Source: Microvirga zambiensis WSM3693 (lineage in GTDB: Bacteria > Pseudomonadota > Alphaproteobacteria > Rhizobiales > Beijerinckiaceae). From it: a DNA stretch of 64,000 nt. Below are positions 25,645 through 35,397 of this stretch, in pieces. The translations under genes and the position numbers were made by a program. The notes beneath the pieces were generated by a model that was not told where the DNA came from, made no database searches, and saw nothing but the letters and a program-made list of their open reading frames with translations. Positions within the stretch are counted from its first letter, which is position 1, and each line of letters opens with the position of its first letter. Location: the NCBI RefSeq assembly GCF_016735695.1, contig NZ_JAERQD010000025.1, positions 22,353 to 86,352 of the forward strand. Reading direction: 5' to 3'.

Positions 25645-26564
25645 TCGGAACTTCTCAGCTCACTCTGAGCAATATCGAGCATCTCCTTCGCTTTGCTGCC
25701 CTGCATCTTCTGGATGTCGTCCTGATACTTCAAGAGAACGCCGAGCGTGTCCGAAACGAGCGCGGGGTCGAGGGCCACCGCATCGAGTTCCACGAGAGCA
25801 GAGGCCCAGTCCAGGGTTTCGGCGACGCCAGGCGCCTTGAACAGGTCCTCCTTCCGAATTGCCTGGATGAAGCCGACGATCTCTTGCGATAGCCGTTCAG
25901 GCGCATGCGGCAGGCGGCTCCTTAATATTGCGAGTTCGCGTTCCGCATCCGGGTAGTCGACCCAATGATAGAGACAGCGACGCTTGAGTGCATCATGAAC
26001 CTCGCGGGTTCGGTTTGAAGTGATGATGACAATGGGCGGATGTTCGGCTCGAACTGTTCCGAGTTCCGGAATCGTCACCTGGAAGTCGGACAACACTTCC
26101 AGGAGAAAAGCCTCGAACGCCTCGTCCGTGCGGTCGAGTTCGTCGATCAGGAGAACCGGAGCTCCGGACGTGTCGGGTTCAAGGGCCTGGAGGAGCGGCC
26201 GCTTCACCAAATAGCGTTCCGAGAAAAGATCGCTCTCAAGGGTTTCCCGATCCACCGCTCCGCCGGCTTCTGCAAGGCGGATGGCCATCATTTGCCCTGC
26301 ATAGTTCCACTCGTAGACCGCCGAGGCGACGTCCAGGCCTTCGTAGCATTGCAGGCGGATCAGCCGGCGGCCGAGCCCCACTGAGAGAACCTTCGCGATC
26401 TCGGTCTTGCCGACGCCGGCTTCTCCCTCAAGGAAAAGCGGCCTTCCAAGCTTCAGTGCGAGGAAGAGCACTGTCGCGAGCGGTCGGTCGGCGACATAGC
26501 CCGTGCTCTTGAGAAGGGTGAGCGTTTCGTCGATGGAACCGGGTTGCGCAGCCAAGGAATTCAA
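25641..26564 (-). CDS. coxD: MoxR-type AAA ATPase (CoxD family)
   Basis: 307 residues. Walker A GEAGVGKTE near residue 48, Walker B LLIDELDRTD near residue 138, sensor 1 IITSNRTREV and the arginine-finger region LKRRCLYHW are all present. It pairs with the VWA protein downstream as a MoxR/CoxE chaperone module. In Oligotropha CoxD is needed to insert sulfur and copper into the CO dehydrogenase; here the client is presumably the CoxL-like protein of the same operon. Confidence 0.92.
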   Translation of the reverse strand: MNSLAAQPGSIDETLTLLKSTGYVADRPLATVLFLALKLGRPLFLEGEAGVGKTEIAKVLSVGLGRRLIRLQCYEGLDVASAVYEWNYAGQMMAIRLAEAGGAVDRETLESDLFSERYLVKRPLLQALEPDTSGAPVLLIDELDRTDEAFEAFLLEVLSDFQVTIPELGTVRAEHPPIVIITSNRTREVHDALKRRCLYHWVDYPDAERELAILRSRLPHAPERLSQEIVGFIQAIRKEDLFKAPGVAETLDWASALVELDAVALDPALVSDTLGVLLKYQDDIQKMQGSKAKEMLDIAQSELRSSE

Positions 26565-26658
26565 TGCTCCACAAGAAGAGATGCCCGGGTAACCCCGGGC
26601 ATGAATGCTTCGTACCTTCTTCCAGTCTTGCAGGCGCGGCTTGCCGGGACAAGGCTGC

Positions 26659-27468
26659 TTAAGCGCGAGAGGACGCCGCCGCCTGTACGGCCCGGCGGGC
26701 TATGACGCCGACAAGATGAGCCCGATAGACGGCATCCGCATGGATGTCGCTGCTCATCCCCTCCGCGGGAACGGAGATGCCGTCGAGGGCCGCGACCGCG
26801 AAATTCCGGCTCAGGGCCTGCTCCATCTCCGGCACGCGGAACACGCCGTTGGCACCCGATCCCGTCACGGCCACCCGTACACCATCCGCGTGCTTGGCGA
26901 CGAACACGCCGACGAGGGCATAGCGCGAGGCAGGATGCCGGAACTTTACATAGGCCGCCTGAGATGGCACCCGGAACGAGATCTTCGTGATGATCTCGCC
27001 CTCGTCCAGGGCTGTTGCGAAGATGCCCTGGAAAAAGTCGTCGGCGGCAATCGTCCGCTTGTTGGTGACGATCGCCGCGTTCAGGGCAAGGCATGCCGCC
27101 GGATAATCCGCGGCCGGATCGTTGTTGGCGACCGAGCCGCCTATGGTGCCGCGGTTGCGCACATGCGGATCGCCGATCAGTTCGGCCAGCTCGGTGAGGG
27201 CGGGTATGGCCGTCCGTACGTCGGCGGAGTTGGCGACCTCTGCATGCAGCGTCATGGCACCGATGCTGAGCGTGTCGGCGGAGCGCTCGATCCCGCGGAG
27301 CTCGGCGACCTGGCCGAGGTCGATGAGATTGGCCGGCGCCGCGAGGCGCATTTTCATGGTTGGCAGCAGCGTCTGCCCGCCGGCAAGGAACTTGGTCTCT
27401 TCCAACTGAGCGACGAGCTCGGCCGCCTGCTTTACGTCCGTCGGGCGGTGGTATTCGAAAGCGTACAT
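26659..27468 (-). CDS. coxM: FAD-binding subunit of xanthine dehydrogenase family (CoxM-like)
   Basis: 269 residues from the ATG at 27468, preceded by AAGGAGG; longer in-frame extensions overlap CoxL and are spurious. The FAD motifs FLAGGQTLLPTMK near residue 30 and VRNRGTIGGSVANNDPA near residue 100 are standard for CoxM. Ten bases separate it from the CoxL stop codon. It carries electrons from the Fe-S subunit to the final acceptor. Confidence 0.92.
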   Translation of the reverse strand: MYAFEYHRPTDVKQAAELVAQLEETKFLAGGQTLLPTMKMRLAAPANLIDLGQVAELRGIERSADTLSIGAMTLHAEVANSADVRTAIPALTELAELIGDPHVRNRGTIGGSVANNDPAADYPAACLALNAAIVTNKRTIAADDFFQGIFATALDEGEIITKISFRVPSQAAYVKFRHPASRYALVGVFVAKHADGVRVAVTGSGANGVFRVPEMEQALSRNFAVAALDGISVPAEGMSSDIHADAVYRAHLVGVIARRAVQAAASSRA

Positions 27469-27478
27469 GCTGTCCTCC

Positions 27479-29839
27479 TTACTCCGCCGCCACGGGCATG
27501 CGCTTCTGCACCGCTCGCCAGACTGCTTGGGGTGTCGCGGGCATCGCGATGTCCTCATGCCCGAGCGCATCCGTGATCGCGTTGATGACGGCTGGCGGAG
27601 CGGCGATGGCGCCTGCCTCACCGCAGCCCTTGATCCCAAGCGGGTTTGACGTGCAGGGCGTCACAGTCATGCCGATCTGGAACGAAGGCAGATCCATGGC
27701 GCGCGGCATGCAGTAATCGTTGAAGCTGGCTGTGACGAGCTGACCGCTCTGATCGTAGACGGCGCCTTCGAGCAGGGCCTGACCGACGCCCTGGGCGATG
27801 CCGCCATGGACTTGGCCCTCGACGATCATGGGATTGATGATCACGCCGAAATCATCGACCGCTGTCCAGCGCTCGATCTTGGTCACGCCCGTGTCGGGGT
27901 CGATCTCCACTTCACAGATGTGGACGCCGGCCGGGAAGGTGAAGTTGGTGGGATCGTAGAACGCTCCCTCCTTCAGACCGGGTTCCAGATCCTGGCCCGA
28001 GAACTTGTGGGCGATGTAGGCCTGGAGCGCCACATCCCCGAAGCCCAAGGTCCGGTCGGTGCCCGCGATCCCGAATTTGCCGTCCTTGAACTCGATATCG
28101 CCCTCGGAGGCCTCGAGAACATGGGCCGCCACCTTCTTGCCCTTGGCGATCACCTTGTCGAGGGCCTTGGCGATGGCCGACATGCCGACCGCGCCGGAGC
28201 GCGACCCATAGGTGCCCATGCCGAACTGCACCTTGTCGGTGTCGCCATGGACGATGCTGACCTGATCGATGGGGATGCCGAGCCGGTCGGAGACGAGCTG
28301 GGCGAAGGTGGTCTCATGGCCCTGGCCGTGGCTATGAGAGCCGGTGAGCACCTCGACGGAACCTGTCGGGTTGACGCGTACCTCGGCGGATTCCCAAAGG
28401 CCGACGCCGGCGCCAAGCGATCCGACCGCCTGCGAGGGGGCGATGCCGCAGGCCTCGATGTAGCTGGAGAACCCGATGCCCCGCAGCTTGCCTCGTCGGG
28501 CGCTCTCCTGCTTCCGCGCGCCGAAGTTTTTGTAATCGGCGAGTTCCAGCGCCTTGTCGAGGGAGGCGCCATAATCGCCCGTGTCATAGGTCATGATGAC
28601 CGGTGTCTGATGGGGGAACTGCGTGATGTAGTTCTTTCTCCGGAATTCAGCCGGATCCTGACCGAGTTCACGGGCGGCCCTTTCGACGAGCCGCTCGACC
28701 ACGAATGTCGCCTCCGGCCTCCCGGCGCCGCGATAGGCATCGACAGGGGCGGTATTCGTGTAGACCGCATCCACTTCGCAGTAGATAGCCGGAATGTCGT
28801 ATTGGCCCGACAGGAGAGGCGCATAGAGATAGGTCGGCACCGAAGAGGAGAAGGTAGACAGATACGCACCAAGATTGGCGATGGTGTGGACCCGAAGGCC
28901 CAGGATCTTACCGTTCTCGTCGGTTGCCATCTCCGCGTGCGTAACATGATCACGGCCATGCGCGTCGGACAGAAAAGCCTCGCTGCGGTCAGCCGTCCAC
29001 TTCACGGGGCGCTTGACCTTCTTCGCCGCCCAGACACAGACGGTCTCCTCGGCATAGATGAAGATCTTGGAGCCGAATCCACCGCCGACATCCGGAGCGA
29101 TGACGCGCAGCTTGTTTTCCGGCGCGATCCCGACGAAAGCCGAGAGCACGAGGCGGGCCACGTGGGGATTCTGGCTCGTCGTATAAAGCGTGTAGTTGTC
29201 GGTTCCGAAATCGTATTCGCCCAAAGCCGCGCGCGGTTCGAGAGCGTTGGGCACCAGCCGATTATTGACTAGGTCGATCTTCGTCACGTGTTTCGCCCGC
29301 GCGAAGGCAGCCTCCGTCTCGTCTTTGTTGCCGAGATGCCAGTTGAAGACGCTATTGTCGGGCGAGACCTCATGCACCTGGACCGGCGTCTTCGTCGCCT
29401 CGGAGGTGTTCACGACAGCGGGAAGGACATCGTAATCGACCTCGATGGCCTCGGCGGCATCTTTGGCTTGGGCCAGGGTTTCGGCGATCACAACGGCCAC
29501 GTGGTCCCCCACATAGCGCACTTTTCCTTGTGCCAGAGCAGGGTGCGGCCCCGCCTTCATGGGGGACCCGTCCTTGGAATGGATCATCCATCCGCAGATG
29601 AGGCCGCCGATCTTGTCGGCGGCGAGGTCATCGCCCGTGAAGACGGCCACGACGCCGGGCATGGTCCTGGCCGGCCCGGTGTCGATCGACCGGATCGTGG
29701 CATGCGCATGCGGCGAGCGCAGGAAGTATGCATAGGCCTGGCCAGGCCGATTGAAGTCGTCCACGTAACGTCCCTGGCCGGTGACGAAACGCTGATCTTC
29801 TTTCCGGCGTACGGGTGCGCCGATCCCTGTTGCGGACAT
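27479..29839 (-). CDS. Molybdopterin-binding large subunit, CoxL-like form II
   Basis: 786 residues from the ATG at 29839. Molybdopterin-domain signatures are [32 protein letters not shown] and [15 protein letters not shown] with the catalytic Glu. The active-site loop reads AYRGAGR (residues 368-374). Proven form I CO dehydrogenases have AYxCSFR with the Cys that binds copper; AYRGAGR is the form II signature, whose substrates are mostly unproven. So the enzyme is a three-subunit molybdenum hydroxylase of unknown substrate. Genes for S, L, M, then D and E follow in order, with G upstream. Confidence 0.92.
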   Translation of the reverse strand: MSATGIGAPVRRKEDQRFVTGQGRYVDDFNRPGQAYAYFLRSPHAHATIRSIDTGPARTMPGVVAVFTGDDLAADKIGGLICGWMIHSKDGSPMKAGPHPALAQGKVRYVGDHVAVVIAETLAQAKDAAEAIEVDYDVLPAVVNTSEATKTPVQVHEVSPDNSVFNWHLGNKDETEAAFARAKHVTKIDLVNNRLVPNALEPRAALGEYDFGTDNYTLYTTSQNPHVARLVLSAFVGIAPENKLRVIAPDVGGGFGSKIFIYAEETVCVWAAKKVKRPVKWTADRSEAFLSDAHGRDHVTHAEMATDENGKILGLRVHTIANLGAYLSTFSSSVPTYLYAPLLSGQYDIPAIYCEVDAVYTNTAPVDAYRGAGRPEATFVVERLVERAARELGQDPAEFRRKNYITQFPHQTPVIMTYDTGDYGASLDKALELADYKNFGARKQESARRGKLRGIGFSSYIEACGIAPSQAVGSLGAGVGLWESAEVRVNPTGSVEVLTGSHSHGQGHETTFAQLVSDRLGIPIDQVSIVHGDTDKVQFGMGTYGSRSGAVGMSAIAKALDKVIAKGKKVAAHVLEASEGDIEFKDGKFGIAGTDRTLGFGDVALQAYIAHKFSGQDLEPGLKEGAFYDPTNFTFPAGVHICEVEIDPDTGVTKIERWTAVDDFGVIINPMIVEGQVHGGIAQGVGQALLEGAVYDQSGQLVTASFNDYCMPRAMDLPSFQIGMTVTPCTSNPLGIKGCGEAGAIAAPPAVINAITDALGHEDIAMPATPQAVWRAVQKRMPVAAE

Positions 29840-29992
29840 TTTGTTCTCCCTTGTCTTCGTTGGCTCCTCATCAGGAGGTGAAGGCGGGAGCGTCGACACG
29901 GACGTTGGAGAGACTACGCCAACTTCGAGCTCGCCCCGGCGGCCTGCACCTCGATGATGGGCGTCGCACCTTTACAGGCGCGCCAGCCGGTC

Positions 29993-30487
29993 TTATTCGG
30001 CTGCCTGCGGCAGCGGCTTCTGCGCCATAGCCTGCGCACCGGCGGCAACGGCCTTGACGATGTTGTGATAGCCTGTGCAGCGGCACAGATTGCCTTCCAG
30101 CTCGTCGCGAATGGTCTGCTCGTCGAGCGCCTGCCCCTTCCGGTTCACAATATCGATGGCGGACATGACCATGCCCGGCGTGCAGAAGCCGCACTGCAGG
30201 CCGTGGTGCTCACGAAAGGCCGCCTGCATCGGGTGCAACTCGCTGCCCTGGGCGATGCCCTCGATCGTCGTGACGGTGGCCGAATCCGCCTGGACGGCGA
30301 GGATCGTGCAGGCCTTGATGGCCTGATCGTTCAGGTGAACGACGCAGGCGCCGCACTGGCTGGTGTCACAACCGACATGGGTGCCGGTTAGTCGAAGATT
30401 TTCGCGCAGGAATTGAATGAGCAGGGTTCTGGGATCGACGTCTGCGGTGACGGGTTGACCGTTCACCGTCAGGGAGACGGTGGTCAT
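29993..30487 (-). CDS. coxS: 2Fe-2S subunit of xanthine dehydrogenase family (CoxS-like)
   Basis: 164 residues from the ATG at 30487. Cluster ligands are in [16 protein letters not shown], and second-cluster ligands in [11 protein letters not shown] and [13 protein letters not shown]. First structural subunit of the S-L-M set; about 150 bases separate it from CoxL. It transfers electrons between molybdopterin and FAD. Confidence 0.93.
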   Translation of the reverse strand: MTTVSLTVNGQPVTADVDPRTLLIQFLRENLRLTGTHVGCDTSQCGACVVHLNDQAIKACTILAVQADSATVTTIEGIAQGSELHPMQAAFREHHGLQCGFCTPGMVMSAIDIVNRKGQALDEQTIRDELEGNLCRCTGYHNIVKAVAAGAQAMAQKPLPQAAE

Positions 30488-30661
30488 GCGTGCTTTCCTC
30501 CTCAGACACCGGCGCCTGGCCAACTTGAGGTGGTCTCAGGCTCCGGCAGGTATTCTTATTGGACGATCGAACGAATTCGATCGGTCGAAGGCAAGTGTGA
30601 ACCGCCCCGATTGAGCGGTCAAGCATTGGAATGATTCAAAGAACGACCGAAGGGAAGACGT

Positions 30662-31123
30662 TCAGGCAGTCGTTTCCGCAGGCGAGAGGATCCTGGCGAA
30701 ATTGGCGAAGAACTCGTCGGCGTATCTCTTGGCGACGCCGTTGACCAGCCGGCCGCCGAGTTGCGCGATCTTGCCGCCGACATTGGCCTCGACGTCATAG
30801 ACCAGCTTGGTCCCGCCCTCGATGTCCTCGAGGCGAACCTTCGCTCCTCCCTTGGCCCAGCCGGCGACCCCGCCCTGTCCCTCGCCGCTGATCGTGTATC
30901 CGTTGGGTGGGTCGAGATCGGCAAGGGTCACGCCGCCCTTGAATGTCGCCTTCACAGGGCCGACGGAAACCTTGGCCGTGGCCTTGAATTCCGTATCGCT
31001 GATCTTCTCCAGGTCCTGACATCCGGGAATGGCAGATTTCAGGACCTCCGGATCATTGAGTGAGGCCCAAACCTTCGCTCGATCGGCGGGAAGTGTGACT
31101 TCGCCCTGCATCGTCATCGCCAT
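30662..31123 (-). CDS. coxG: SRPBCC family protein (CoxG-like)
   Basis: 153 residues from the ATG at 31123 (GAAGGAGA upstream). The sequence MQGEVTLPADRAKVWASLND, then SAIPGCQDLE, KATFKGGVTLADLDPP and LGGRLVNGVAKRYADEFF, matches CoxG, a START-fold protein. CoxG has been linked to membrane attachment or quinone delivery for CO dehydrogenase. It sits at the head of the cox-type operon, after the Fe-S scaffold-like gene. Confidence 0.9.
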   Translation of the reverse strand: MAMTMQGEVTLPADRAKVWASLNDPEVLKSAIPGCQDLEKISDTEFKATAKVSVGPVKATFKGGVTLADLDPPNGYTISGEGQGGVAGWAKGGAKVRLEDIEGGTKLVYDVEANVGGKIAQLGGRLVNGVAKRYADEFFANFARILSPAETTA

Positions 31124-31212
31124 GATGAGTTCTCCTTCGGTCAACCAGCCCTGACAGAAGAGTATGTGCAAATTGGATGGCGCGTCACCTGTCAGGTGTT
31201 GCTGCACCGCAC

Positions 31213-31668
31213 TCATGCCCGATCGACGCCGTGTCCCTCCTTGGCCGTTTGGGCCTGGGACAGTGCCTCTACGACCGCATCGAAGGTGAGAAGAATGGAG
31301 GCGTGGCGGGCTTTCAGCTCCCGCGCCGGTTCCAGCAGGGCAAGATCCACCCACTTGCCTGACGGAGGTGCGCCTCCGGACCTCAACATCCGGTGCATTT
31401 CATCTCGAACGACCCGAAGTTCCTCGACCGTCGAGCCGATCGCGTGACGTCCCATGATCGAGGAGGAGGCCTGTCCCAAGGCACAGGCCTTCACCACATG
31501 GGCAAAATCGATGACGGTATTGCCATCGACCTTCAGATAAACGGTGACCGTGGACCCGCAGAGCTTGGAATGTGCGGTGGCGCTCCCATCCGCATCCGCC
31601 ATCTTTCCGAGATGAGGGATGTCAGCGGCAAACTCCAAGATACGCCGGCTGTAGATATCGTTCAGCAT
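31213..31668 (-). CDS. Fe-S cluster scaffold-like protein (NifU/IscU N-terminal domain), one ligand Cys missing
   Basis: 151 residues from the ATG at 31668. MLNDIYSRRILEFAADIPH, SKLCGSTVTVYLKVDG and ACALGQASSSIMG correspond to the two N-terminal cluster-binding regions of IscU/SufU. The third ligand region, HCS in IscU, reads RHAS here, so the third Cys is absent. The gene precedes CoxG by about 90 bases and is divergent from the XdhC genes. It may handle clusters or sulfur for the molybdenum enzyme; with two Cys only, normal scaffolding is doubtful. Confidence 0.8.
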   Translation of the reverse strand: MLNDIYSRRILEFAADIPHLGKMADADGSATAHSKLCGSTVTVYLKVDGNTVIDFAHVVKACALGQASSSIMGRHAIGSTVEELRVVRDEMHRMLRSGGAPPSGKWVDLALLEPARELKARHASILLTFDAVVEALSQAQTAKEGHGVDRA

Positions 31669-31857
31669 CCTGGCCGCAGGCCATGTGACGGAGGTGCTTG
31701 TTCCAGCCAGATGAGACGCCGCAAGGCCTGGCCTGTCAATGCATTGGTTGTAACCAGCCCGACGGTTCGGGATAGTGGTTGCGGTTCGCAGCCCGGCAGT
31801 GGCAGTATCTGTTGTCCGAGCCGCTCCAGGGAGCCGCTCCTTTCGCCGGGAAATCTC

Positions 31858-32181
31858 ATGCTCTCGACCGATACGGATATCCTGAAGACTGCGGAAGACT
31901 GGAGGCGTGAGGGCAGGGGCGTTGCGATTGCGACCGTGATCGAGACCTGGGGATCGGCTCCGCGCCCGGTCGGGAGCCACCTTGTGATCGATGACCAGAC
32001 GAACTTCCTCGGCTCCGTGTCCGGCGGCTGCGTCGAAGGTGCGGTCATCACGGAGGCTCTGGACGTGCTTGCCGAGGGAAAGCCGCGAATGCTCGAATTC
32101 GGGGTCGCCGATGAGACGGCCTGGCAGGTCGGGCTTTCCTGCGGCGGACGGATCCGGGTCTATGTGGAACGGGTGGACTAG
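31858..32181 (+). CDS. XdhC/CoxI family protein, N-terminal domain
   Basis: 107 residues from the ATG at 31858. TVIETWGSAPRPVGSHLVI followed by GSVSGGCVEGAV is the XdhC/CoxI signature with its conserved Cys. The protein ends after CGGRIRVYVE, so it contains only the first domain; the Rossmann domain is in the next gene. XdhC proteins bind molybdenum cofactor and help sulfurate it before insertion. First gene of the plus-strand maturation operon, divergent from the structural genes. Confidence 0.88.
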   Translation: MLSTDTDILKTAEDWRREGRGVAIATVIETWGSAPRPVGSHLVIDDQTNFLGSVSGGCVEGAVITEALDVLAEGKPRMLEFGVADETAWQVGLSCGGRIRVYVERVD

Positions 32182-32244
32182 ATTGACCGATCGCTCCCAG
32201 TCCCTTCCAGGTGCCGCTCCCCGACCCGGAGACAGGGCCATGGC

Positions 32245-32937
32245 ATGCGACTGAGCCTCCTATCCGATCTCAACGCCGAACGCGCGGCCCGGCGTGCCGC
32301 CGTTCTCGTCACTGACGTCGCCTCGGGCGAACAGCGTTTCGTTCGAGATTCGGCGATCGAAAGCGATCCGCTCGCCGGGGATTTGCAGGAGAAGCTGCGT
32401 CAGGGAAAGAGCGGACTTGTCGAGCAGAACGGTCGTCAGTTCTTCCTGAGCGTGCAGATTCCGCCGGTAAGATTGGTCGCCATCGGCGCCGTTCATATCA
32501 GCCAGGCACTGGCTCCCATGGCCAGAAATGTGGATCTCGACGTTACCATCATCGATCCGCGCACGGCCTTCGCAACACCCGAGCGCTTTCCCGACGTGCC
32601 CGTGCGGGCCGAGTGGCCGGACGCCGTTTTGCCGGAGATCGGCATCGATCGATATACGGCTGTCGTCGCACTTACCCATGATCCAAAAATCGACGATCCC
32701 GCGCTCACCGCCGCGCTGCAATCGGAGTGCTTCTATATCGGTGCGCTAGGATCACGGAAAACCCATGAGCGGCGCGTTCAGCGTCTGCTGGCGTCCGGCT
32801 TCAGCGGCACGGACATTGCCCGCATTCATGCCCCGATCGGGCTCGATATCGGGGCCGTTTCGCCGGCGGAGATTGCTGTCTCGATCCTGGCCGAGATCGT
32901 CGCGACCTTGCGCAGCGAGCGGAGACGTTCCGCGTGA
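32245..32937 (+). CDS. XdhC family protein, Rossmann domain
   Basis: 230 residues. The C-terminal half (VRLVAIGAVHISQALAPMA, VTIIDPRTAFATPERFP, VVALTHDPKIDDPAL, YIGALGSRKTHERRV) is the XdhC Rossmann-type domain. The usual GxGxxG is present only as GAVHIS, as is common in XdhC. It lies 63 bases after the short XdhC gene and overlaps the MoeA-like gene by four bases. The split into two genes is also known in other cox clusters. Confidence 0.88.
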   Translation: MRLSLLSDLNAERAARRAAVLVTDVASGEQRFVRDSAIESDPLAGDLQEKLRQGKSGLVEQNGRQFFLSVQIPPVRLVAIGAVHISQALAPMARNVDLDVTIIDPRTAFATPERFPDVPVRAEWPDAVLPEIGIDRYTAVVALTHDPKIDDPALTAALQSECFYIGALGSRKTHERRVQRLLASGFSGTDIARIHAPIGLDIGAVSPAEIAVSILAEIVATLRSERRRSA

Positions 32938-33953
32938 AGTTCGGGCTTGTTCCAGTCGAGGAGGCGATCGGAGCCCTGGCGGCTCACAGCGTGCGGGCAA
33001 GCGGCACGACGATCAAGAAGGGTACGCTCGTCTCGACCGAGATCGCGTTGCAGCTGAAGCAGGCGGGCGTCGGGACGATCGTCGCGGCGCGCCTCGAAGC
33101 GGGTGATATTGCTGAGGACGAAGCCTCGCTTAGGCTTGCTCAATCTCTAGCCGGCGGACACGTCCACGTTGAAGCACCCTTTACCGGGCGCTCCAACCTG
33201 TACGCCGAGGAATCCGGCGTGCTCCTGATCGATGTCGACGCGATCAATGGATTCAACGCCATCGACGAGACCATGACGGCGGCCACCTTGCCGGCCTACA
33301 AGCCGGTGGTCGCGGGCGACATGGTCGGAACCGTCAAAATCATACCCTATGCCATTGCGGAGATATTGCTGCAGAAGGGTTTGGCCGAGCTTGGCAGAGG
33401 CGCCCTGCGCGTTGTGCCATATTCCCGCTCCTCGGTCGGCGTGGTTTCGACGCTTCTTCCGGGGCTCAAGCCGAGCGTCATCGACAAGACCGTTGCCGTG
33501 CTTGCCCGGCGGCTCGATCCCGCTAATGCCAAGATCATGCGAGAATCCCGCGTGCCCCACGATGCGGTCGTACTGGCGCAGGAGTTGTCAGAACTGGCAC
33601 GAGGCGACGCGCAGCTCATCATCGTGTTCGGAGCATCAGCGATTGCCGACCGTCGCGACATCGTTCCCTCCGCCATCGAGATGGCAGGCGGACGGGTGGA
33701 TCATTTCGGCATGCCCGTGGATCCCGGGAACCTGCTTCTCGTCGGATCTATTGCCGGCAAGCCCGTCATCGGCGCTCCCGGCTGCGCCCGATCTCCGAAG
33801 GAAAACGGATTCGACTGGATTCTTCACAGGCTTCTTGCGGACATTCCCGTAACCCGGGCCGACATCATGTCGCTCGGCGTCGGCGGGCTTCTGATGGAGA
33901 TCGTTTCCCGGCCCCAGCCGCGCGAGGGTGGCGAAAGCGAGGCCGAGGAATGA
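32934..33953 (+). CDS. Molybdopterin-binding protein (MoeA/CinA-like)
   Basis: 339 residues. The N-terminal region (LAAHSVRASGTTIKKGTLVS) recalls the MoeA start, and residues about 170-330 are a MoCF-biosynthesis fold (DAQLIIVFGASAIADRRDI, GRVDHFGMPVDPGNLLLVG, KPVIGAPGCARSPKENGFD). It overlaps both neighbours by four bases. It likely binds the cofactor for cytidylylation or delivery to the hydroxylase. It does not look like the housekeeping MoeA. Confidence 0.87.
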   Translation: MKFGLVPVEEAIGALAAHSVRASGTTIKKGTLVSTEIALQLKQAGVGTIVAARLEAGDIAEDEASLRLAQSLAGGHVHVEAPFTGRSNLYAEESGVLLIDVDAINGFNAIDETMTAATLPAYKPVVAGDMVGTVKIIPYAIAEILLQKGLAELGRGALRVVPYSRSSVGVVSTLLPGLKPSVIDKTVAVLARRLDPANAKIMRESRVPHDAVVLAQELSELARGDAQLIIVFGASAIADRRDIVPSAIEMAGGRVDHFGMPVDPGNLLLVGSIAGKPVIGAPGCARSPKENGFDWILHRLLADIPVTRADIMSLGVGGLLMEIVSRPQPREGGESEAEE

Positions 33954-34537
33954 GCGACGTGGCGGCCATCGTTCTGGCGGCCGGACGCGGCACGCGGTTC
34001 GGCGACGAGCCGAAGCTGCTGGCTCGGATTGGCGACAAGCCCCTGGTTCGGCATGTAGTCGAGGCTGCCGTCGGCTCCTCGGCCGATCCGGTGATCGTCG
34101 TCACCGGCCATCGATCCGATGAGGTCGAGGCAGCACTACAGGGGCTTTCCGTTCAGATCATCAATAATGCCCTGTTTGCACAAGGTCTTTCGACATCGCT
34201 GCAGGCGGGGTTTTCCGCACTGCCGGCAACGGCGCGGGCCGTGGTCGTTCTCCTCGGAGACATGCCCTTCGTGAGAGCTGATCTCATCGACGCCCTCGTG
34301 GACGAGTGGCGAGAAAGGGGAGGGCCATCGGCGCTGGTTCCCACTTTCCAAGGCAGGCGCGGAAACCCGGTCGTGCTCTCGCGCGCTCTCCAGGCCGAGA
34401 TCGAAGGCCTGTCCGGCGACATCGGCGCAGGCCCGCTTTTGCGCGGAAGGTCGCACGTTGTCGAATGGGCGACCAACGATCCGGCCGTCGCGCAAGACAT
34501 CGACACGACTGAGCAATTTGCCAAGCACCAGAGGTAA
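33950..34537 (+). CDS. NTP transferase, molybdenum cofactor cytidylyltransferase-like (MocA family)
   Basis: 195 residues. The nucleotide-binding start VLAAGRGTRFGDEPKLLARI has the LxxGxxxRxG...K signature of MobA/MocA enzymes; LLGDMPFV is the metal-binding motif; GNPVVLSRAL and GDIGAGPLLRG complete the fold. MocA makes molybdopterin cytosine dinucleotide, the form used by CoxL-type hydroxylases, so it fits the cluster. It overlaps the MoeA-like gene and ends the plus-strand operon. Confidence 0.9.
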   Translation: MSDVAAIVLAAGRGTRFGDEPKLLARIGDKPLVRHVVEAAVGSSADPVIVVTGHRSDEVEAALQGLSVQIINNALFAQGLSTSLQAGFSALPATARAVVVLLGDMPFVRADLIDALVDEWRERGGPSALVPTFQGRRGNPVVLSRALQAEIEGLSGDIGAGPLLRGRSHVVEWATNDPAVAQDIDTTEQFAKHQR

Positions 34538-34573
34538 CCGCCAACGCGCAGCTGTCGGCTTTGAACCTGCCGT

Positions 34574-35293
34574 CTATTGTGCCAGGTAGCCGCCATCGAT
34601 CACCAGTTCGGTACCGGTGATGAAGCTCGATTCATCGGATGCCAGGAAAAGGCACCCATAGGCGATCTCGATCGGCCGCCCACCCCGCTTCATCGGCGTC
34701 GCGGCTATAACAGCGTCATTCAAGTCCGGCGCCTGAGCGTCGGTGAGCGGCGTGTGAATGAAGCCAGGATGCAAAGAGTTGACTCGAATCCCGTCGCCCA
34801 CATAGGTCATTGCCGCATTCTTCGACATGTTGCGGACCGCGCCTTTGACGGCGTGGTAGGAATGCGCTCCGGCGACCGCGGCGCTGCCCCAAATCGATGA
34901 AATGTTGACGATCGAACCCGACTTCTGCCTGCGCATGATCCGCACCGCCTCGCGCATGCCAAGAAAAACGCCGGTCTGGTCGATCGCGATCATCCTATGC
35001 CATGCATCGAGGCCGAGCTCATGTAGCGGCTCATAGGCGATGATCCCTGCATTGTTGATCAGCACGTCGAGGCGTCCGGTTTTGTCGACAATTCCATCGA
35101 CTGCCGTCTTCCAATCTCCCTCGCTCGTGACATCGAGGGTCATCGCCTCGATGCCGTTGGCATGGGGTTGCCTGGGTGGCGTAACGTCGCTAGCGAAGAC
35201 CGTCGCACCTTCTCCAGCGAACAGTTCCGCCGTGGCTTGACCGATTCCGCTTGCGGCTCCCGTGATCAGCACGATCTTTTCCTGAAGTCTCAT
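34574..35293 (-). CDS. SDR family oxidoreductase
   Basis: 239 residues. NAD(P)-binding motif TGAASGIG at residue about 11, NNAG in the middle, catalytic Ser in NISSIWGS and the YxxxK in SYHAVKG. It converges on the MocA-like gene with 36 bases between stop codons and is not part of that operon. Substrate unknown. Confidence 0.92.
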   Translation of the reverse strand: MRLQEKIVLITGAASGIGQATAELFAGEGATVFASDVTPPRQPHANGIEAMTLDVTSEGDWKTAVDGIVDKTGRLDVLINNAGIIAYEPLHELGLDAWHRMIAIDQTGVFLGMREAVRIMRRQKSGSIVNISSIWGSAAVAGAHSYHAVKGAVRNMSKNAAMTYVGDGIRVNSLHPGFIHTPLTDAQAPDLNDAVIAATPMKRGGRPIEIAYGCLFLASDESSFITGTELVIDGGYLAQ

Positions 35294-35397
35294 GGGGCGC
35301 TCCTTTCGCTTTCGTCGGGCAAAGGCAGCGCGAAATGGGCAAACCTATGCCGAAGCCGGGTTATTCTCATTTCATCGTTAAGGACAAAAGCATATGC

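Noticed and set aside
27806..29272. A 488-residue plus-strand open frame
   Set aside because: Antisense shadow of the CoxL-like gene, caused by high GC content.
27479..29839. Naming the large subunit as a proven CO dehydrogenase (CoxL)
   Set aside because: The active-site loop is AYRGAGR, not AYxCSFR, so CO oxidation cannot be claimed.
31213..32241. A 342-residue minus-strand gene covering the scaffold and the XdhC region
   Set aside because: Only the last 151 residues resemble a protein family; the upstream part is antisense to the XdhC gene.
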